DNA of 64,000 bases from JAIBJN01 sp963775505 (GCA_963775505.1 CAVZIL010000004.1:206517-270516), one strand, 5' to 3'; shown: positions 23,718-32,689, numbered from the stretch's first letter. Program-made: numbers and translations. Notes: generated by a model from the letters alone, not told the origin.

Positions 23718-24626
23718 GTGAACGACCCTCGGCTCATCGTCGCCGGTCTCGTCACCGGGCTCCTCGTCGGGATGACCGGCATGGGCGGCGGCGCCCTGAT
23801 GACGCCGCTGCTCATCTTTCTCTTCAACTTCAACCCGGCGACGGCGATCGGCACGGACATCCTCCACGGCGCCATCTTCAAGTCCTTCGGCGCCGTCCGC
23901 CACCGCCGGCTCGGCACCGTCAGGGCCAGGCTTGCCGCCTGGATGTTGGTCGGGAGCGCTCCCTCGTCCCTGGTCGGCGTGTGGACCGCGACCTACCTGA
24001 CCGACCGCTACGGCGACAGCGTCGACTCCGTCCAGGGCCGGGTCCTCGGCTACACGCTCCTGTTCGGAGCGCTCGCCTTCGTCGCCAAGGCGCTGCTGCA
24101 TCCAAGCGGCCCGGCGGCGAGCCTCGGTCGTCTGACGACGCGAGATCGAGTCTTCGCCGTCTCCATCGGCCTCGTCGGGGGCTTCATCGTCGGCCTGACG
24201 TCGGTGGGGAGCGGGACGCTCTTCGCGCTCGCGATGCTGCTCGCGTTCCCGCTCGCCGCGAAGTTCGTCGTCGGCACCGACATCGCCCACGCCGCGGCTC
24301 TTCTCTGGGTCGCGGGAATAGGACACCTCGTCGCCGGGAACGTCGACGTCCCGGCGATGGCCTGGCTGCTCGTCGGCTCGATTCCAGGCGTGCTCATCGG
24401 CAGTCAGATCAGCGTCGGGCTGCCGGAGACCGCCCTCCGCTTCTCTCTCGCCGCCGTCCTCGCTCTGAGCGGCCTCAAGCTCCTCGACGTGCCGTACGCG
24501 AATCAGCTGATCATCGTCTCGCTCGGCGTCGGGCTCGCGGCGCTGGCCGTGTGGGGGATCAGCCTCGCCATCCGGCGGACGAAGCCCGCGCCGAACGAGT
24601 CGCCGCCTACGCGAGCAGCGCCCTGA
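23718..24626 (+). CDS. TauE/SafE (TSUP) family anion exporter
   Basis: 302 residues, about eight membrane helices. The N-terminal GLVTGLLVGMTGMGGGALMTPLL and the internal repeat GLVGGFIVGLTSVGSGTLFALAML are the paired TSUP signatures, and AIGTDILHGAIFKSFGA matches the family. Members export or import sulfite, sulfoacetate and related organosulfur anions; the substrate here is unknown. It overlaps the arsR gene tail-to-tail by 20 bases. The sulfatase island at 34 kb is too far away to infer a link. Confidence 0.88.
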   Translation: MNDPRLIVAGLVTGLLVGMTGMGGGALMTPLLIFLFNFNPATAIGTDILHGAIFKSFGAVRHRRLGTVRARLAAWMLVGSAPSSLVGVWTATYLTDRYGDSVDSVQGRVLGYTLLFGALAFVAKALLHPSGPAASLGRLTTRDRVFAVSIGLVGGFIVGLTSVGSGTLFALAMLLAFPLAAKFVVGTDIAHAAALLWVAGIGHLVAGNVDVPAMAWLLVGSIPGVLIGSQISVGLPETALRFSLAAVLALSGLKLLDVPYANQLIIVSLGVGLAALAVWGISLAIRRTKPAPNESPPTRAAP

Positions 24627-24936
24627 TCGACCCGAGCGCGTCCGGCGCGACGCGGTAGTACGCCCAGCTCCCGCGCTGCTCCCGCGTGACCAGGCCCGCG
24701 TTCAGGAGCGCCTTGAGGTGGTGGCTGACCGTCGCCTGGGCGAGCCCGAGCGGCGTGACGAGGTGACAGACGCAGGCCTCTCCCTCGGGCTGGGCCTGGA
24801 TGAGGCTGAGAAGCCGGAGGCGCGCCGGGTCGGCGAGGACCTTGAGCACGCCGGCCAGCTCGTCGGCCTCGGCCGGCTCGAGAGCCTGCTGGAGCAGCGG
24901 AGGGCAGCTGGCGGCGAGCGTGGCGACGGTTCTCAT
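24607..24936 (-). CDS. arsR: ArsR-family metalloregulator (first copy)
   Basis: 109 residues from the ATG at 24936; longer versions of the frame run over the divergent promoter. Winged helix protein with VLADPARLRLLSLI, the metal-site helix CVCHLV (Cys-x-Cys, as in the ELCVCDL motif of As(III)-sensing ArsR) and recognition helix QATVSHHLKALLNAGLV, then GSWAYYRV. It should repress until As(III) or Sb(III) binds the Cys pair. Divergent from arsC, with a shared operator-like motif at 24948. Confidence 0.9.
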   Translation of the reverse strand: MRTVATLAASCPPLLQQALEPAEADELAGVLKVLADPARLRLLSLIQAQPEGEACVCHLVTPLGLAQATVSHHLKALLNAGLVTREQRGSWAYYRVAPDALGSIRALLA

Positions 24937-24947
24937 CTGGTGAAAGG

Positions 24948-24965
24948 ATATTGACGACCGTCGAT
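24948..24965 (+). promoter_or_regulatory. Putative ArsR operator (arsR1/arsC)
   Basis: ATATTGACGACCGTCGAT in the arsR-arsC intergenic region, with an internal GACG/CGTC inverted pair. The same 18-mer with two base changes lies at the start of the second arsR gene. Confidence 0.55.
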
Positions 24966-25016
24966 TGCATGGGCAAGATCGGCATCGACGGCGATCGATC
25001 ACCAGGGAGGTGTGCG

Positions 25017-25652
25017 ATGAACGTGCTCGACCCGGCAACACGACGCCACGTGGACAAGCAGGTGGACGACCTCGCGGCCGAGTTCGAGGGCATCTTCTCG
25101 CGCGAGACGGTCGAGCGGTTCGTCGACGAGTCCCTCGCGGGGCTGAGCCGAGCCCGCTTCGCGGACTACGTGCCGGTTCTCGTCCATCGCTTCGCCAGGG
25201 AGCGCCTGCGCGCACTTGGACAGGCCGAGGGGACCATTGCGAAGGACGTTCCGGAGGTGCTCTTCGTCTGCGTGCAGAACGCGGGCCGCTCGCAGATGGC
25301 CGCGGGGCTCATGGCGTATCGATCGGCCGGAAAGGTGCATGTCCGCTCGGCCGGCTCGGACCCGGGCGAGGAGATCAACCCCGCTGTCGTCGAGGCGATG
25401 GCCGAGCTGGGCATCGACCTCGGCGAGGAGTTCCCGAAGCCGCTCACGGACGAGGTCGTTCGCGCGGCGGACGCCGTGATCACGATGGGCTGCGGCGACG
25501 CCTGCCCCATCTACCCGGGCAAGCGGTACCTCGACTGGGAGCTCGCCGATCCCGCCGGCAAGGACCTGGAGAGCGTGCGGGCGATCCGGGAGGAGATCGA
25601 CGCGCGCGTGCAGGCGTTGCTCGCCGAACTCGTGCCCGACCGCCGCCGGTGA
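25017..25652 (+). CDS. Arsenate reductase, LMW-phosphatase type, with N-terminal helical domain
   Basis: 211 residues from the ATG at 25017, chosen for the CAGGGAGG ribosome site just upstream. Residues about 1-75 form a small helical domain (FSRETVERFVDESLAGL, YVPVLVHRFARERL) fused to a low-molecular-weight phosphatase-like ArsC. The P-loop Cys85-x5-Arg91 sits in FVCVQNAGRSQMAAG, and MGCGDACP (Cys159, Cys163) supplies resolving cysteines. It would reduce As(V) to As(III), with thioredoxin or mycothiol as likely reductant. The fusion is known in actinobacterial ArsC proteins. Overlaps the aquaporin gene by four bases (GTGA). Confidence 0.88.
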   Translation: MNVLDPATRRHVDKQVDDLAAEFEGIFSRETVERFVDESLAGLSRARFADYVPVLVHRFARERLRALGQAEGTIAKDVPEVLFVCVQNAGRSQMAAGLMAYRSAGKVHVRSAGSDPGEEINPAVVEAMAELGIDLGEEFPKPLTDEVVRAADAVITMGCGDACPIYPGKRYLDWELADPAGKDLESVRAIREEIDARVQALLAELVPDRRR

Positions 25653-26329
25653 CGCTCGGCCGTCGCCTCGCCGCCGAAGCTCTCGGCGCGTTCGCGCTCG
25701 TCTTCTTCGGCGCCGGCGCCATCATGGTCGACGCCGACGGCGGTGGTCTCGGCCAGCTCGGGGTGGCGCTCGCCTTCGGCCTCGCGATTGCGGCGATGAT
25801 CTACGCGGTCGGCCACGTCTCCGGCGCCCACTTCAACCCGGCCGTCTCCCTCGGCTTCGCGCTCACGCGCCACTTCCCCTGGAGCCGGGTCGCCGCTTAC
25901 TGGGCCGCCCAGGTCACGGGGGCCGTCGCGGCGGCGCTCCTCCTGCGCGCCTCGCTCGGCGACGTGGCCAACGTCGGCGCGACCCTTCCCTCGGGCTCCG
26001 ATCGCCAGTCGTTCCTCTGGGAGGTCGTGCTCACGTTCTTCCTCATGCTGGTGATCATGGCCGTGGCGACCGACACGCGGGCGGTCGGCGAGGCCGCCGC
26101 GCTCGCCGTCGGAGGAACTGTCGCGCTCGGCGCTCTGGTCGGCGGGCCGGTGAGCGGCGCGTCGATGAACCCTGCCCGCTCGCTCGGGCCCGCCCTCGCC
26201 TCCGGGGAGCTTCAGTCGCTCTGGATCTACCTCGTCGCGCCGCTGGTCGGCGCTTCGCTCGGTGCGCTCGCGTACCAGCTCCTGCGAGGCGAGCCGGCCG
26301 TCAGCAGCAGCCCGTCGCCGCGGCGGTGA
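25649..26329 (+). CDS. Aquaporin / MIP channel, probable arsenite channel (AqpS-like)
   Basis: 226 residues from the GTG at 25649 overlapping the arsC stop. Six membrane helices in two repeats with NPA boxes at 63-65 (HFNPAVS) and 174-176 (SMNPARS). Co-translation with arsenate reductase and no arsB/acr3 in the cluster suggest that arsenite leaves by facilitated diffusion through this channel, as proposed for AqpS of rhizobia. The tail is Ser/Pro/Arg and overlaps the convergent arsM end by about 29 bases. Confidence 0.87.
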   Translation: MTLGRRLAAEALGAFALVFFGAGAIMVDADGGGLGQLGVALAFGLAIAAMIYAVGHVSGAHFNPAVSLGFALTRHFPWSRVAAYWAAQVTGAVAAALLLRASLGDVANVGATLPSGSDRQSFLWEVVLTFFLMLVIMAVATDTRAVGEAAALAVGGTVALGALVGGPVSGASMNPARSLGPALASGELQSLWIYLVAPLVGASLGALAYQLLRGEPAVSSSPSPRR

Positions 26330-27111
26330 CGGGGATCGTCAGCCAGCTCGGCGGCGGGTCGTCTCGCCTTGACGATGGCGCCGTGGATGCCGTCCGCAAC
26401 CTCGTGCGTGAACTCGACCGAGACGTCCTCGAACCCGGCCGCCTCGAACGCCGCCTCGTACTCCCCCTTCGAGAGGGCGCCGGCGATGCAGCCGACGTAG
26501 GAGCCGCGCTCGGCGCGCTCCTCGGGAGTGAGCCGGTCCTCGGCGACGACGTCGGAGATCCCGATCCGCCCGCCCGGCTTCAGCACGCGCGCAAGCTCGG
26601 TGAAGACGGCGGGCTTGTCCGTCGAGAGGTTGACGACGCAGTTCGAGATGACGACGTCGACCGAGTTGGCAGGCAGAGGGACGTCCTCGATCACGCCGCG
26701 CAGGAACACGGCGTTCTTGACGCCGGCCTCCCTTGCGTTCCGCTGGGCCAGGCCGAGCATCTCCTCGGTCATGTCGAGCCCGTAGGCGATGCCGGTCGGC
26801 CCGATGCGCTTCGCGGAGAGAATCACGTCGATCCCGCCGCCCGAGCCGAGGTCGAGCACGACCTCGCCCTCGCGAAGGTCGGCGACTGCCGTCGGGTTGC
26901 CGCAGCCGAGGCTCGCCAGCGTCGCCGTCTCGGGAAGCTCGCCACGCTGGTCGGCGTCGTAGAGCAACGAGCCGAAGTCTTCGGCGGCCGCCTCGCCGCC
27001 GCAGCAGCTCCCGCTTCCGCAGGTTCCCGTCGCACCCTCGGTCACGGCGAGGGCGGCCTCCGCATACTTCTCGCGCACGTCTTCGCGGAGCTCGTCGGCG
27101 GACAGGGTCAT
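26301..27111 (-). CDS. arsM: Arsenite S-adenosylmethionine methyltransferase ArsM, frameshifted near C-terminus
   Basis: Start ATG 27111, overlapping arsR2 by four bases. SAM-binding EVVLDLGSGGGIDVIL; arsenic-binding cysteines Cys70 (SLGCGNP), Cys158 (ISNCVVNL) and Cys208 (YVGCIAGAL), plus a CGSGSCCGG cluster at 31-39. It methylates As(III). As given, the frame runs on to 26227 with an Arg/Pro tail that overlaps the aquaporin by 100 bases. One extra base in CCC (plus-strand GGG at 26356-26358) would restore PPPSWLTIPVTAAATGCC with a stop at 26301; a Cys-Cys end is common in ArsM. The core enzyme is intact either way. Confidence 0.88.
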
Positions 27112-27479
27112 GTCTGTGCCTCCTTGTCGGCGTTCAGGTCGATGAGGGCGGCCAGGGTGGAGGTCGCCTCCGGGTCGAGCGAGTAGTACGCCCACCTTCC
27201 GCGCTGCTCGCGCTCGAGCAGTCCGGCGTCGGTGAGCTTCTTCAGGTGGTGGCTGACGGTCGGCTGCGAGAGCCCGAGCGGATCCACGAGCTCACAGACG
27301 CAGACCGGCCCATCCGTCGTGGCCAACGCGTTGAGGATGCGCACCCGCGCCGGGTCGCCCAGCGCGCGGAAGAGCGCCGCCGTCGCCGCGGCCTCCTCGT
27401 CCGACAGCATCGGCGCCGCCAGGGGCGCGCAGCACGCGATCGGCGCGGAACGCTCGAGGAGGGGGAGTTCAGGACGCAT
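27108..27479 (-). CDS. arsR: ArsR-family metalloregulator (second copy)
   Basis: 123 residues. Winged helix with ALGDPARVRILNAL, the metal motif VCVCELVDPLG (Cys-x-Cys) and recognition helix QPTVSHHLKKLTDAGLL. The N-terminus carries an extra CC pair (IACCAPL), as in ArsR variants with a third thiol donor. Coupled by a four-base overlap to arsM, so it should autoregulate an arsR-arsM operon. About 45% similar by eye to the first ArsR; both share an operator motif. Confidence 0.9.
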   Translation of the reverse strand: MRPELPLLERSAPIACCAPLAAPMLSDEEAAATAALFRALGDPARVRILNALATTDGPVCVCELVDPLGLSQPTVSHHLKKLTDAGLLEREQRGRWAYYSLDPEATSTLAALIDLNADKEAQT

Positions 27480-27495
27480 CGACGATCATCAATAT
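27478..27495 (-). promoter_or_regulatory. Putative ArsR operator at arsR2 start
   Basis: On the minus strand ATATTGATGATCGTCGAT (27495-27478), matching the arsR1/arsC motif at 16 of 18 positions. It runs into the arsR2 ATG, so bound repressor would block initiation directly. Confidence 0.55.
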
Positions 27496-27587
27496 ATCGA
27501 AGAACGTCGATGCTTTCAAGCCCGCGTCGAGACCCCCGAACGGCGCTCATGGGATCCGTCGCGCCTTCCGAAACACGACTCAGGCAC

Positions 27588-29759
27588 ATGGACACGACCA
27601 CACTTCGCAACCGCCTCGCGCTCCTGCTGGCTCTTGGAGCTCTGGGAGCGGCGCCCGCCCTGCAGGCAGCCGCGAGCGCGCCGCCCGAGGCCGTGGACGA
27701 CTCGATCAACACGGCCGAAGGAACGCCCGGCGACACCAACGTCCTCGCCAACGACTTCGACCCTGACGGGGACACGCTCACGATCGTCGGCTGGACGGAT
27801 GCCACCTTCGGCTCGGTCGTCTGCGGGGTGACCGATTGCACGTACACGCCCACCGACCTCGGCTTCTCCGGAACCGACTTCTTCATCTACACGATCTCGG
27901 ACGGGAACGGGGGGACGGACGAGGGGGAGGTGGTCGTGACCGTCTCGCCGACGAACGAGCAGCCCGTCGCCGACGACGACGTGCTCACGACCGTCGAGGA
28001 CACGGCCGGGAACGTCGACGTCCTCGACGGGGACACCGATGACGACGGTGATCCGCTCGAGGTCGAGACGCCCAACCCGCCCGCCGACCACGGCACCGTC
28101 TCCTGCTCGACGGATGGGAACTGCACGTACACCCCCGATCCCGACTTCGCCGGCTCGGACGCCTTCACCTACTCGATCAACGACGGACAGGGCGGTGTGG
28201 ACACCGGCGACGTGGCGGTTACCGTGACGCCGGTGAACGACCCTCCGGACGCGGTGGACGACTCGCTGACGACGTCGGAGGACACGGTCGGCATCCTCAA
28301 CGTGCGCACCAACGACACCGACGTCGACGGGGACACGCTGCTCGTCACGACGCCGTCTCCTGCCGCTGCCCACGGCACCGTCTCCTGCCTGGGAGGCGGT
28401 GGGTGCAGCTACACGCCGGATCCCGGCTACAGCGGGGCCGACTCCTTCGAGTACACGATCTCGGACGGCAACGGCGGCACGGACACCGCCACCGTGAGCG
28501 TGACCGTCGTCCCGGGGAATACGGCCCCGGTCGCCGACGACGACGACCTGACGACCTCCGAGGACGTTCCCGGCTCGGTCGACGTGCTGGATGGAGATAC
28601 GGACGCCGACGGGGACACGCTGACCGTGTCGACGCCCGCGCCGACGGCTGCGCACGGCACGGTCGCCTGCACGGCCGGCGGGACGTGCACCTACACGCCG
28701 GCGGCGGACTACAGCGGGCCCGACTCGTTCGAGTACACGGTCGCGGACGGGCGGGGGAAGTTCGACACGGGTCTCGTGACCGTCACCGTCACGTCGGCCA
28801 ACGACTCGCCGGTCGCCGTCGACGACTCCCTCACGTCCGCCGAGGACGCGCAGGGCCAGGTCGACGTCCTCGTCAACGACACCGACCCGGACGGCGGCGC
28901 CCTCTCGGTCACCGGCTCGACGAACGGCGCGCACGGGGCCGTGTCGTGCCTGCCGGCGGGGACGTGCACCTATGTGCCGGCCGCGAACTACGCCGGGCCG
29001 GACACGTTCACCTACACCGTCTCCGACGGAGCCGGGGGCACGGACACCGGCACCGTCTCGGTCTCCGTGACCGCGGAGAACGACGCGCCGGTCGCGGACG
29101 ACGACGCCCTGACGACCCAGATGGGCGTGCCGGGAGACGTCAACGTGCTCGCAGGTGACGTCGACGTCGACGGAGACTCGCTCGCGATCGACGCCGGCGC
29201 CTGGAGCGACCCGGCTCACGGCTCCGTCGGCTGCAACGAGACGACGGGCGCCTGCACGTACACGCCGGACCCGGGCTACGTCGGTGCGGACAGCTTCACG
29301 TACACGGTCACCGACGGGCAGGTCACCGACGAGGGCCTGGTCTCGATCACCGTGGAGGAGCTCAACGCCTTCCCGAGCTGCGCGGGCGTCAAGCCCTCGA
29401 AGAAGAAGCTCTGGCCGGCGGAGCACCAGCTCGTCACGATCAAGCTCTCGGGGGCGACCGATGCCGACGGCGACCCGCTCGCCTTCGCGATCACCGCGGT
29501 CACCCAGGACGAGAAGATCAAGAAGGTCGCGGGCAAGGGCGACAGGAAGCCCGATGCAAAGCGCGTGTCGGGGGAGCCCGAGCAGGTGAAGCTGAGAGCC
29601 GAGCGCGACAAGAAGGCGAACGGGCGCGTGTACCGCATCGCGTACCGGGTCTCCGACGGGCGCGGTGGAACGTGCACCGGCGTCGAGAAGGTCGGCGTTC
29701 CCCTGAAGCGGCACAAGGCCGCCGACGAGAACGCCAAGTCGTTCAACTCGTTCGGCTAG
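27588..29759 (+). CDS. Secreted protein with six cadherin-like tandem repeats
   Basis: 723 residues from the ATG at 27588 (an ATG at 27549 would add 13 residues). Signal peptide about 1-26. Six repeats of about 95 residues, each PxAxDDxLTT, VDVLxxDTDxDGDxL, HGTVSC, CTYTPxxxYxGxDSFxYTxSDGxGG, matching the Ig/cadherin-like domains of large adhesins. Each repeat holds one C-x4-8-C pair, probably an intradomain disulfide, and Asp-rich calcium sites (DTDADGD). A final domain (about 600-723) with KKKLWPAEHQLVTIKL and DADGDPLAF ends without an LPxTG motif. Surface adhesin or matrix protein; anchoring not visible. Confidence 0.8.
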   Translation: MDTTTLRNRLALLLALGALGAAPALQAAASAPPEAVDDSINTAEGTPGDTNVLANDFDPDGDTLTIVGWTDATFGSVVCGVTDCTYTPTDLGFSGTDFFIYTISDGNGGTDEGEVVVTVSPTNEQPVADDDVLTTVEDTAGNVDVLDGDTDDDGDPLEVETPNPPADHGTVSCSTDGNCTYTPDPDFAGSDAFTYSINDGQGGVDTGDVAVTVTPVNDPPDAVDDSLTTSEDTVGILNVRTNDTDVDGDTLLVTTPSPAAAHGTVSCLGGGGCSYTPDPGYSGADSFEYTISDGNGGTDTATVSVTVVPGNTAPVADDDDLTTSEDVPGSVDVLDGDTDADGDTLTVSTPAPTAAHGTVACTAGGTCTYTPAADYSGPDSFEYTVADGRGKFDTGLVTVTVTSANDSPVAVDDSLTSAEDAQGQVDVLVNDTDPDGGALSVTGSTNGAHGAVSCLPAGTCTYVPAANYAGPDTFTYTVSDGAGGTDTGTVSVSVTAENDAPVADDDALTTQMGVPGDVNVLAGDVDVDGDSLAIDAGAWSDPAHGSVGCNETTGACTYTPDPGYVGADSFTYTVTDGQVTDEGLVSITVEELNAFPSCAGVKPSKKKLWPAEHQLVTIKLSGATDADGDPLAFAITAVTQDEKIKKVAGKGDRKPDAKRVSGEPEQVKLRAERDKKANGRVYRIAYRVSDGRGGTCTGVEKVGVPLKRHKAADENAKSFNSFG

Positions 29760-29815
29760 CACCACCCGGCCGAAAGCCGGTGGCTCACTCGCGCGCGTCG
29801 CCCTATAGTCGGGCG

Positions 29816-31675
29816 ATGGTCGCTCTGGCTCCACCCCCGCCGCCTCCGATCGTGGTCGCCTGCCCCGCCGAGGCGCGACAGCTCCACCGAGCGGCGAAAT
29901 GCGGCTACGTCCGCGTGCCGCTCGATCGAACGAAGCCGAACGGCGAGACGATCCGCGTCTACTTCGAGCGCTACCCCCGGCGGAACAGAGAGCTGCCGCG
30001 GATCTCGACCGTCGTCTCGCTCGAGGGCGGGCCCGGCTACGCCGTGACCCCGGGCCGCTCGGACCGCGTCGACCTCTGGCGCCCCGTCTCGGGCCGGCGA
30101 GACCTCGTGCTGTTCGACCTGCGGGGGACCGGCCGGAGCTCGGCGCTCGGCTGCATGGCGTTCTCGCGGCCCATTCGCAACTACGCCGCGCGGGCCGCCC
30201 GCTGCGCGGCGCAGCTCGGCTCCGAACGTGACCTCTACTCCACCTCGCAAGCGGTGCAGGATCTCGAAGCCGTTCTCCGGGCCCTGCATGCCGGCAAGAT
30301 CGATCTCTACGGGGACTCGTACGGCACCTACGCGGCGCAGGCGTACGCGCTGCGCTACCCGCAGCGCCTTCGGTCGCTCGTGCTCGACGCCGCTTACCCG
30401 CTGCCGGGAACGGACCCGGCCTGGGCCGATCTGGTGGAGGCGATCCGGATCGGCCTGGGGCTCTCCTGCTCGCGCTCGGTGACCTGCCCGACGCGGGATC
30501 CGGTCAAGCTCGTGACCCGTTTCGCCGAACGCGTCCGCGAGGAGCCGATCCTCGGCACGGCCCGCGACGGCGACGGGACGCGCACCCGCGTCCGCCTCGA
30601 CGAGGACGCCTTCGTGCAGGTCGTCTCCTCGAGTTACTGGTATCCGGCGCTCTGGCGGGACCTGCCGGCCGCGATCCAGGCCGCAAACCGGGAGGATCCG
30701 GCCGCGATCCTTCGACTCGCCGCCGAGACCGTCACGCTCGTCGGTCCCCCGGAAACCCCGCGGACGTGGTCCGAGGCTCTCTATCTCTCGGTCATCTGCC
30801 ACGACTACCCGCAGCTCTGGGACCCGGCGACGCCGCTGGGCGCCCGGCGTTCCGAGGCGGAGAGCCGGATTGCCGCGTACCCGGCCGGCACGTTCACGCC
30901 CTTCAGCCCCGCAGCGTGGACGGGCACCGACTACGAAGGCGCCCTCGCCTGTCTCCGCTGGCCCTCGCCGGCCCGGCCGGATCCGCCCGACCCGCCCGGA
31001 GCCGTGTATCCGGACGTGCCGACGCTCGTCCTGAACGGCGACCTCGACACGATCACCGCCTCGTCGGGCGCGCGCGAGGTCGCGCGGCGCTTCCCCGGCT
31101 CGACCTTCGTCGAGGTCGCGAACTCGGTGCACGTGACCGCGCTCGCCGACTGGGACCTCTGCGCGTCGCGGATCTACGCCCGCTTCGTCCGGAACCTGAC
31201 TCCGGGGGACACCTCCTGCGCCGCGGAGGTCGGTGAGTGGAACGTCGTCCCGAAGTTCTCGCGGTCGGTGGCGGACGTGAACGCGGCGCGTCGGGCACCC
31301 GGTGACGAGTCCACGAAGGACGACCGCCGCCTGGCCGCGGCAGCCGCCCTCACCGCGGCGGACGTGATCTCACGCTGGATGGTGAACTACGACGGCACGG
31401 GCGTGGGCCTCAGGGGCGGACGCTGGTGGTACGCGGGCTATCCCGACGTGCGCTTCCGGCTCGTGAACGTTCGGCTGGTCCCGGGCGTCCGGGTGAGCGG
31501 AACGGTCCGCTGGGCCTATGAGGGCGGCGCCTCCTCGGCGAGCGTCGACGTTCGGGGCGCCAACGGCGCGACGGGCACGCTCAGGATCGCCTGGCTCAAG
31601 CGCCCGCAGGCGACCGCGACGCTCGAGGGCGCGGTCGACGGGCGGCCGCTGCGGGCCACCATGCCCGCGCCGTAG
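29816..31675 (+). CDS. Alpha/beta hydrolase with TAP-like C-terminal domain
   Basis: 619 residues from the ATG at 29816. Alpha/beta hydrolase: oxyanion region LEGGPGYA, RDLVLFDLRGTGRS, nucleophile Ser168 in YGDSYGTYAAQ, acid Asp409 or Asp411 in LVLNGDLDTITA, and His439 in NSVHVTA. This layout (CGYVRVPLDR start, RGTG, TAP-like end) matches secreted tripeptidyl aminopeptidases and prolyl-type peptidases of the SlpD/SlpE group. The last 130 residues form an extra beta domain. No convincing signal peptide is seen (the N-terminus is Pro-rich), so export is uncertain. Confidence 0.8.
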   Translation: MVALAPPPPPPIVVACPAEARQLHRAAKCGYVRVPLDRTKPNGETIRVYFERYPRRNRELPRISTVVSLEGGPGYAVTPGRSDRVDLWRPVSGRRDLVLFDLRGTGRSSALGCMAFSRPIRNYAARAARCAAQLGSERDLYSTSQAVQDLEAVLRALHAGKIDLYGDSYGTYAAQAYALRYPQRLRSLVLDAAYPLPGTDPAWADLVEAIRIGLGLSCSRSVTCPTRDPVKLVTRFAERVREEPILGTARDGDGTRTRVRLDEDAFVQVVSSSYWYPALWRDLPAAIQAANREDPAAILRLAAETVTLVGPPETPRTWSEALYLSVICHDYPQLWDPATPLGARRSEAESRIAAYPAGTFTPFSPAAWTGTDYEGALACLRWPSPARPDPPDPPGAVYPDVPTLVLNGDLDTITASSGAREVARRFPGSTFVEVANSVHVTALADWDLCASRIYARFVRNLTPGDTSCAAEVGEWNVVPKFSRSVADVNAARRAPGDESTKDDRRLAAAAALTAADVISRWMVNYDGTGVGLRGGRWWYAGYPDVRFRLVNVRLVPGVRVSGTVRWAYEGGASSASVDVRGANGATGTLRIAWLKRPQATATLEGAVDGRPLRATMPAP

Positions 31676-31684
31676 GCTTCCAGC

Positions 31685-32005
31685 ATGCTGCTGATTACCG
31701 GCCTCGTGCTCCTCTTCGTGCTGCCGACGCCGTGGAACGTGCTCGCCCTGCTCGTCGGCCTCGTGCTCTGGTTGGGAGAGGTGTTCGCTATCTGGCGGCT
31801 CGTGCGCCGAAAGCAGGTGCAGGCCGGGGCCGAGACCCTCGTCGGGCGCACGGCGACCGTGATCGTGGCCTGCCGACCGCTGGGCCAGGTGCGCCTGTCC
31901 GGCGAGTCCGAGATCTGGCGCGCGCGCTGCGCCGAAGGCGCCGAGCAGGGCGAGACCGTGCGCGTCGTCGGGCTGGACGAGCTCACGCTGATCGTCGAGC
32001 GCTGA
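31685..32005 (+). CDS. NfeD-like membrane protein
   Basis: 106 residues. One or two hydrophobic helices (about 2-38), a basic turn (VRRKQVQAG), then a small OB-fold: ETLVGRTATVIVACRPLGQVRLSGE, WRARCAEG, GETVRVVGLDELTLIVE. That is the short NfeD form, whose OB domain usually partners a stomatin-like protein or membrane protease. No stomatin gene is adjacent here. Ten bases downstream of the hydrolase gene, so possibly co-transcribed. Confidence 0.82.
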   Translation: MLLITGLVLLFVLPTPWNVLALLVGLVLWLGEVFAIWRLVRRKQVQAGAETLVGRTATVIVACRPLGQVRLSGESEIWRARCAEGAEQGETVRVVGLDELTLIVER

Positions 32006-32683
32006 TCAGCTCGAGAAGCCGCTGATCGCGTCGCCGATCAGCTTCGCGCCGATCAGCACGAGGATCACGACCATGATCACGGTGTTGTTGCGGGCCATCC
32101 AGCCCTGGATCCCGTCGAGCAGCGCGCGGGAGCGGTCGCCCATTGCCAGGGCGATCACGACGGGGACGGCCACCCCGAGGCAGCCGATCAGCACGAAGAC
32201 GGCGAGCGCAACGGCCTGCTCGCCGGCCGGGATGCCCGTCCGCGCGATCGCCGTGGCGCCGGCCACGGTCAGGATCAGATTCTTGGGATTGAGCGCCGTG
32301 AGCACGACGCCTGCGCCCAACGCCTTCGGCGGGCCGAAGCCGTCCAGGGCGCTCATCCACTTCGGCCTCGGAGCCTCCTCGCCGCCCCGCGGGCGACGAC
32401 GCCACTGCTTGAGCGCGACGAGCAGGAGCAGGATGCCGAGCAGGAGCTCGAGGACGGAGACCCACGTGGCCGGAGCCCCGTCCGTGCTCGCCGAGGCTCC
32501 CGCGGCGACGACGAGCACGATCGTGCCGACTACGGCTGCGCCGAGGGCACAGCCGAGCACGAACGCCGGGCCGTTCACACGCCCGCGCGGCGTCCCGAGG
32601 AGCAGCACCGAGGCGATGATCGGGAACGGGCTGATGGCAACCCCGACGGCCGCCGGGAGCATCTGGCCGATCGCCTCGCCCAT
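32006..32683 (-). CDS. GAP-family membrane protein (LysE-like fold)
   Basis: 225 residues with six predicted helices. GVAISPFPIIASVLLLGTPRGRVNGPAF at the N-terminus and FGPPKALGAGVVLTALNPKNLILTVAGA in the middle (the NPKN motif) mark the GAP (glycopeptidolipid addressing protein / Sap) family of actinobacteria, related to LysE exporters. The cytoplasmic loop RRRPRGGEEAPRPKWM separates the halves. In mycobacteria GAP helps transfer lipids to the surface; the substrate here is unknown. Seven bases downstream of the ClC gene, so an operon of two. Confidence 0.82.
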   Translation of the reverse strand: MGEAIGQMLPAAVGVAISPFPIIASVLLLGTPRGRVNGPAFVLGCALGAAVVGTIVLVVAAGASASTDGAPATWVSVLELLLGILLLLVALKQWRRRPRGGEEAPRPKWMSALDGFGPPKALGAGVVLTALNPKNLILTVAGATAIARTGIPAGEQAVALAVFVLIGCLGVAVPVVIALAMGDRSRALLDGIQGWMARNNTVIMVVILVLIGAKLIGDAISGFSS

Positions 32684-32689
32684 GCGGGC

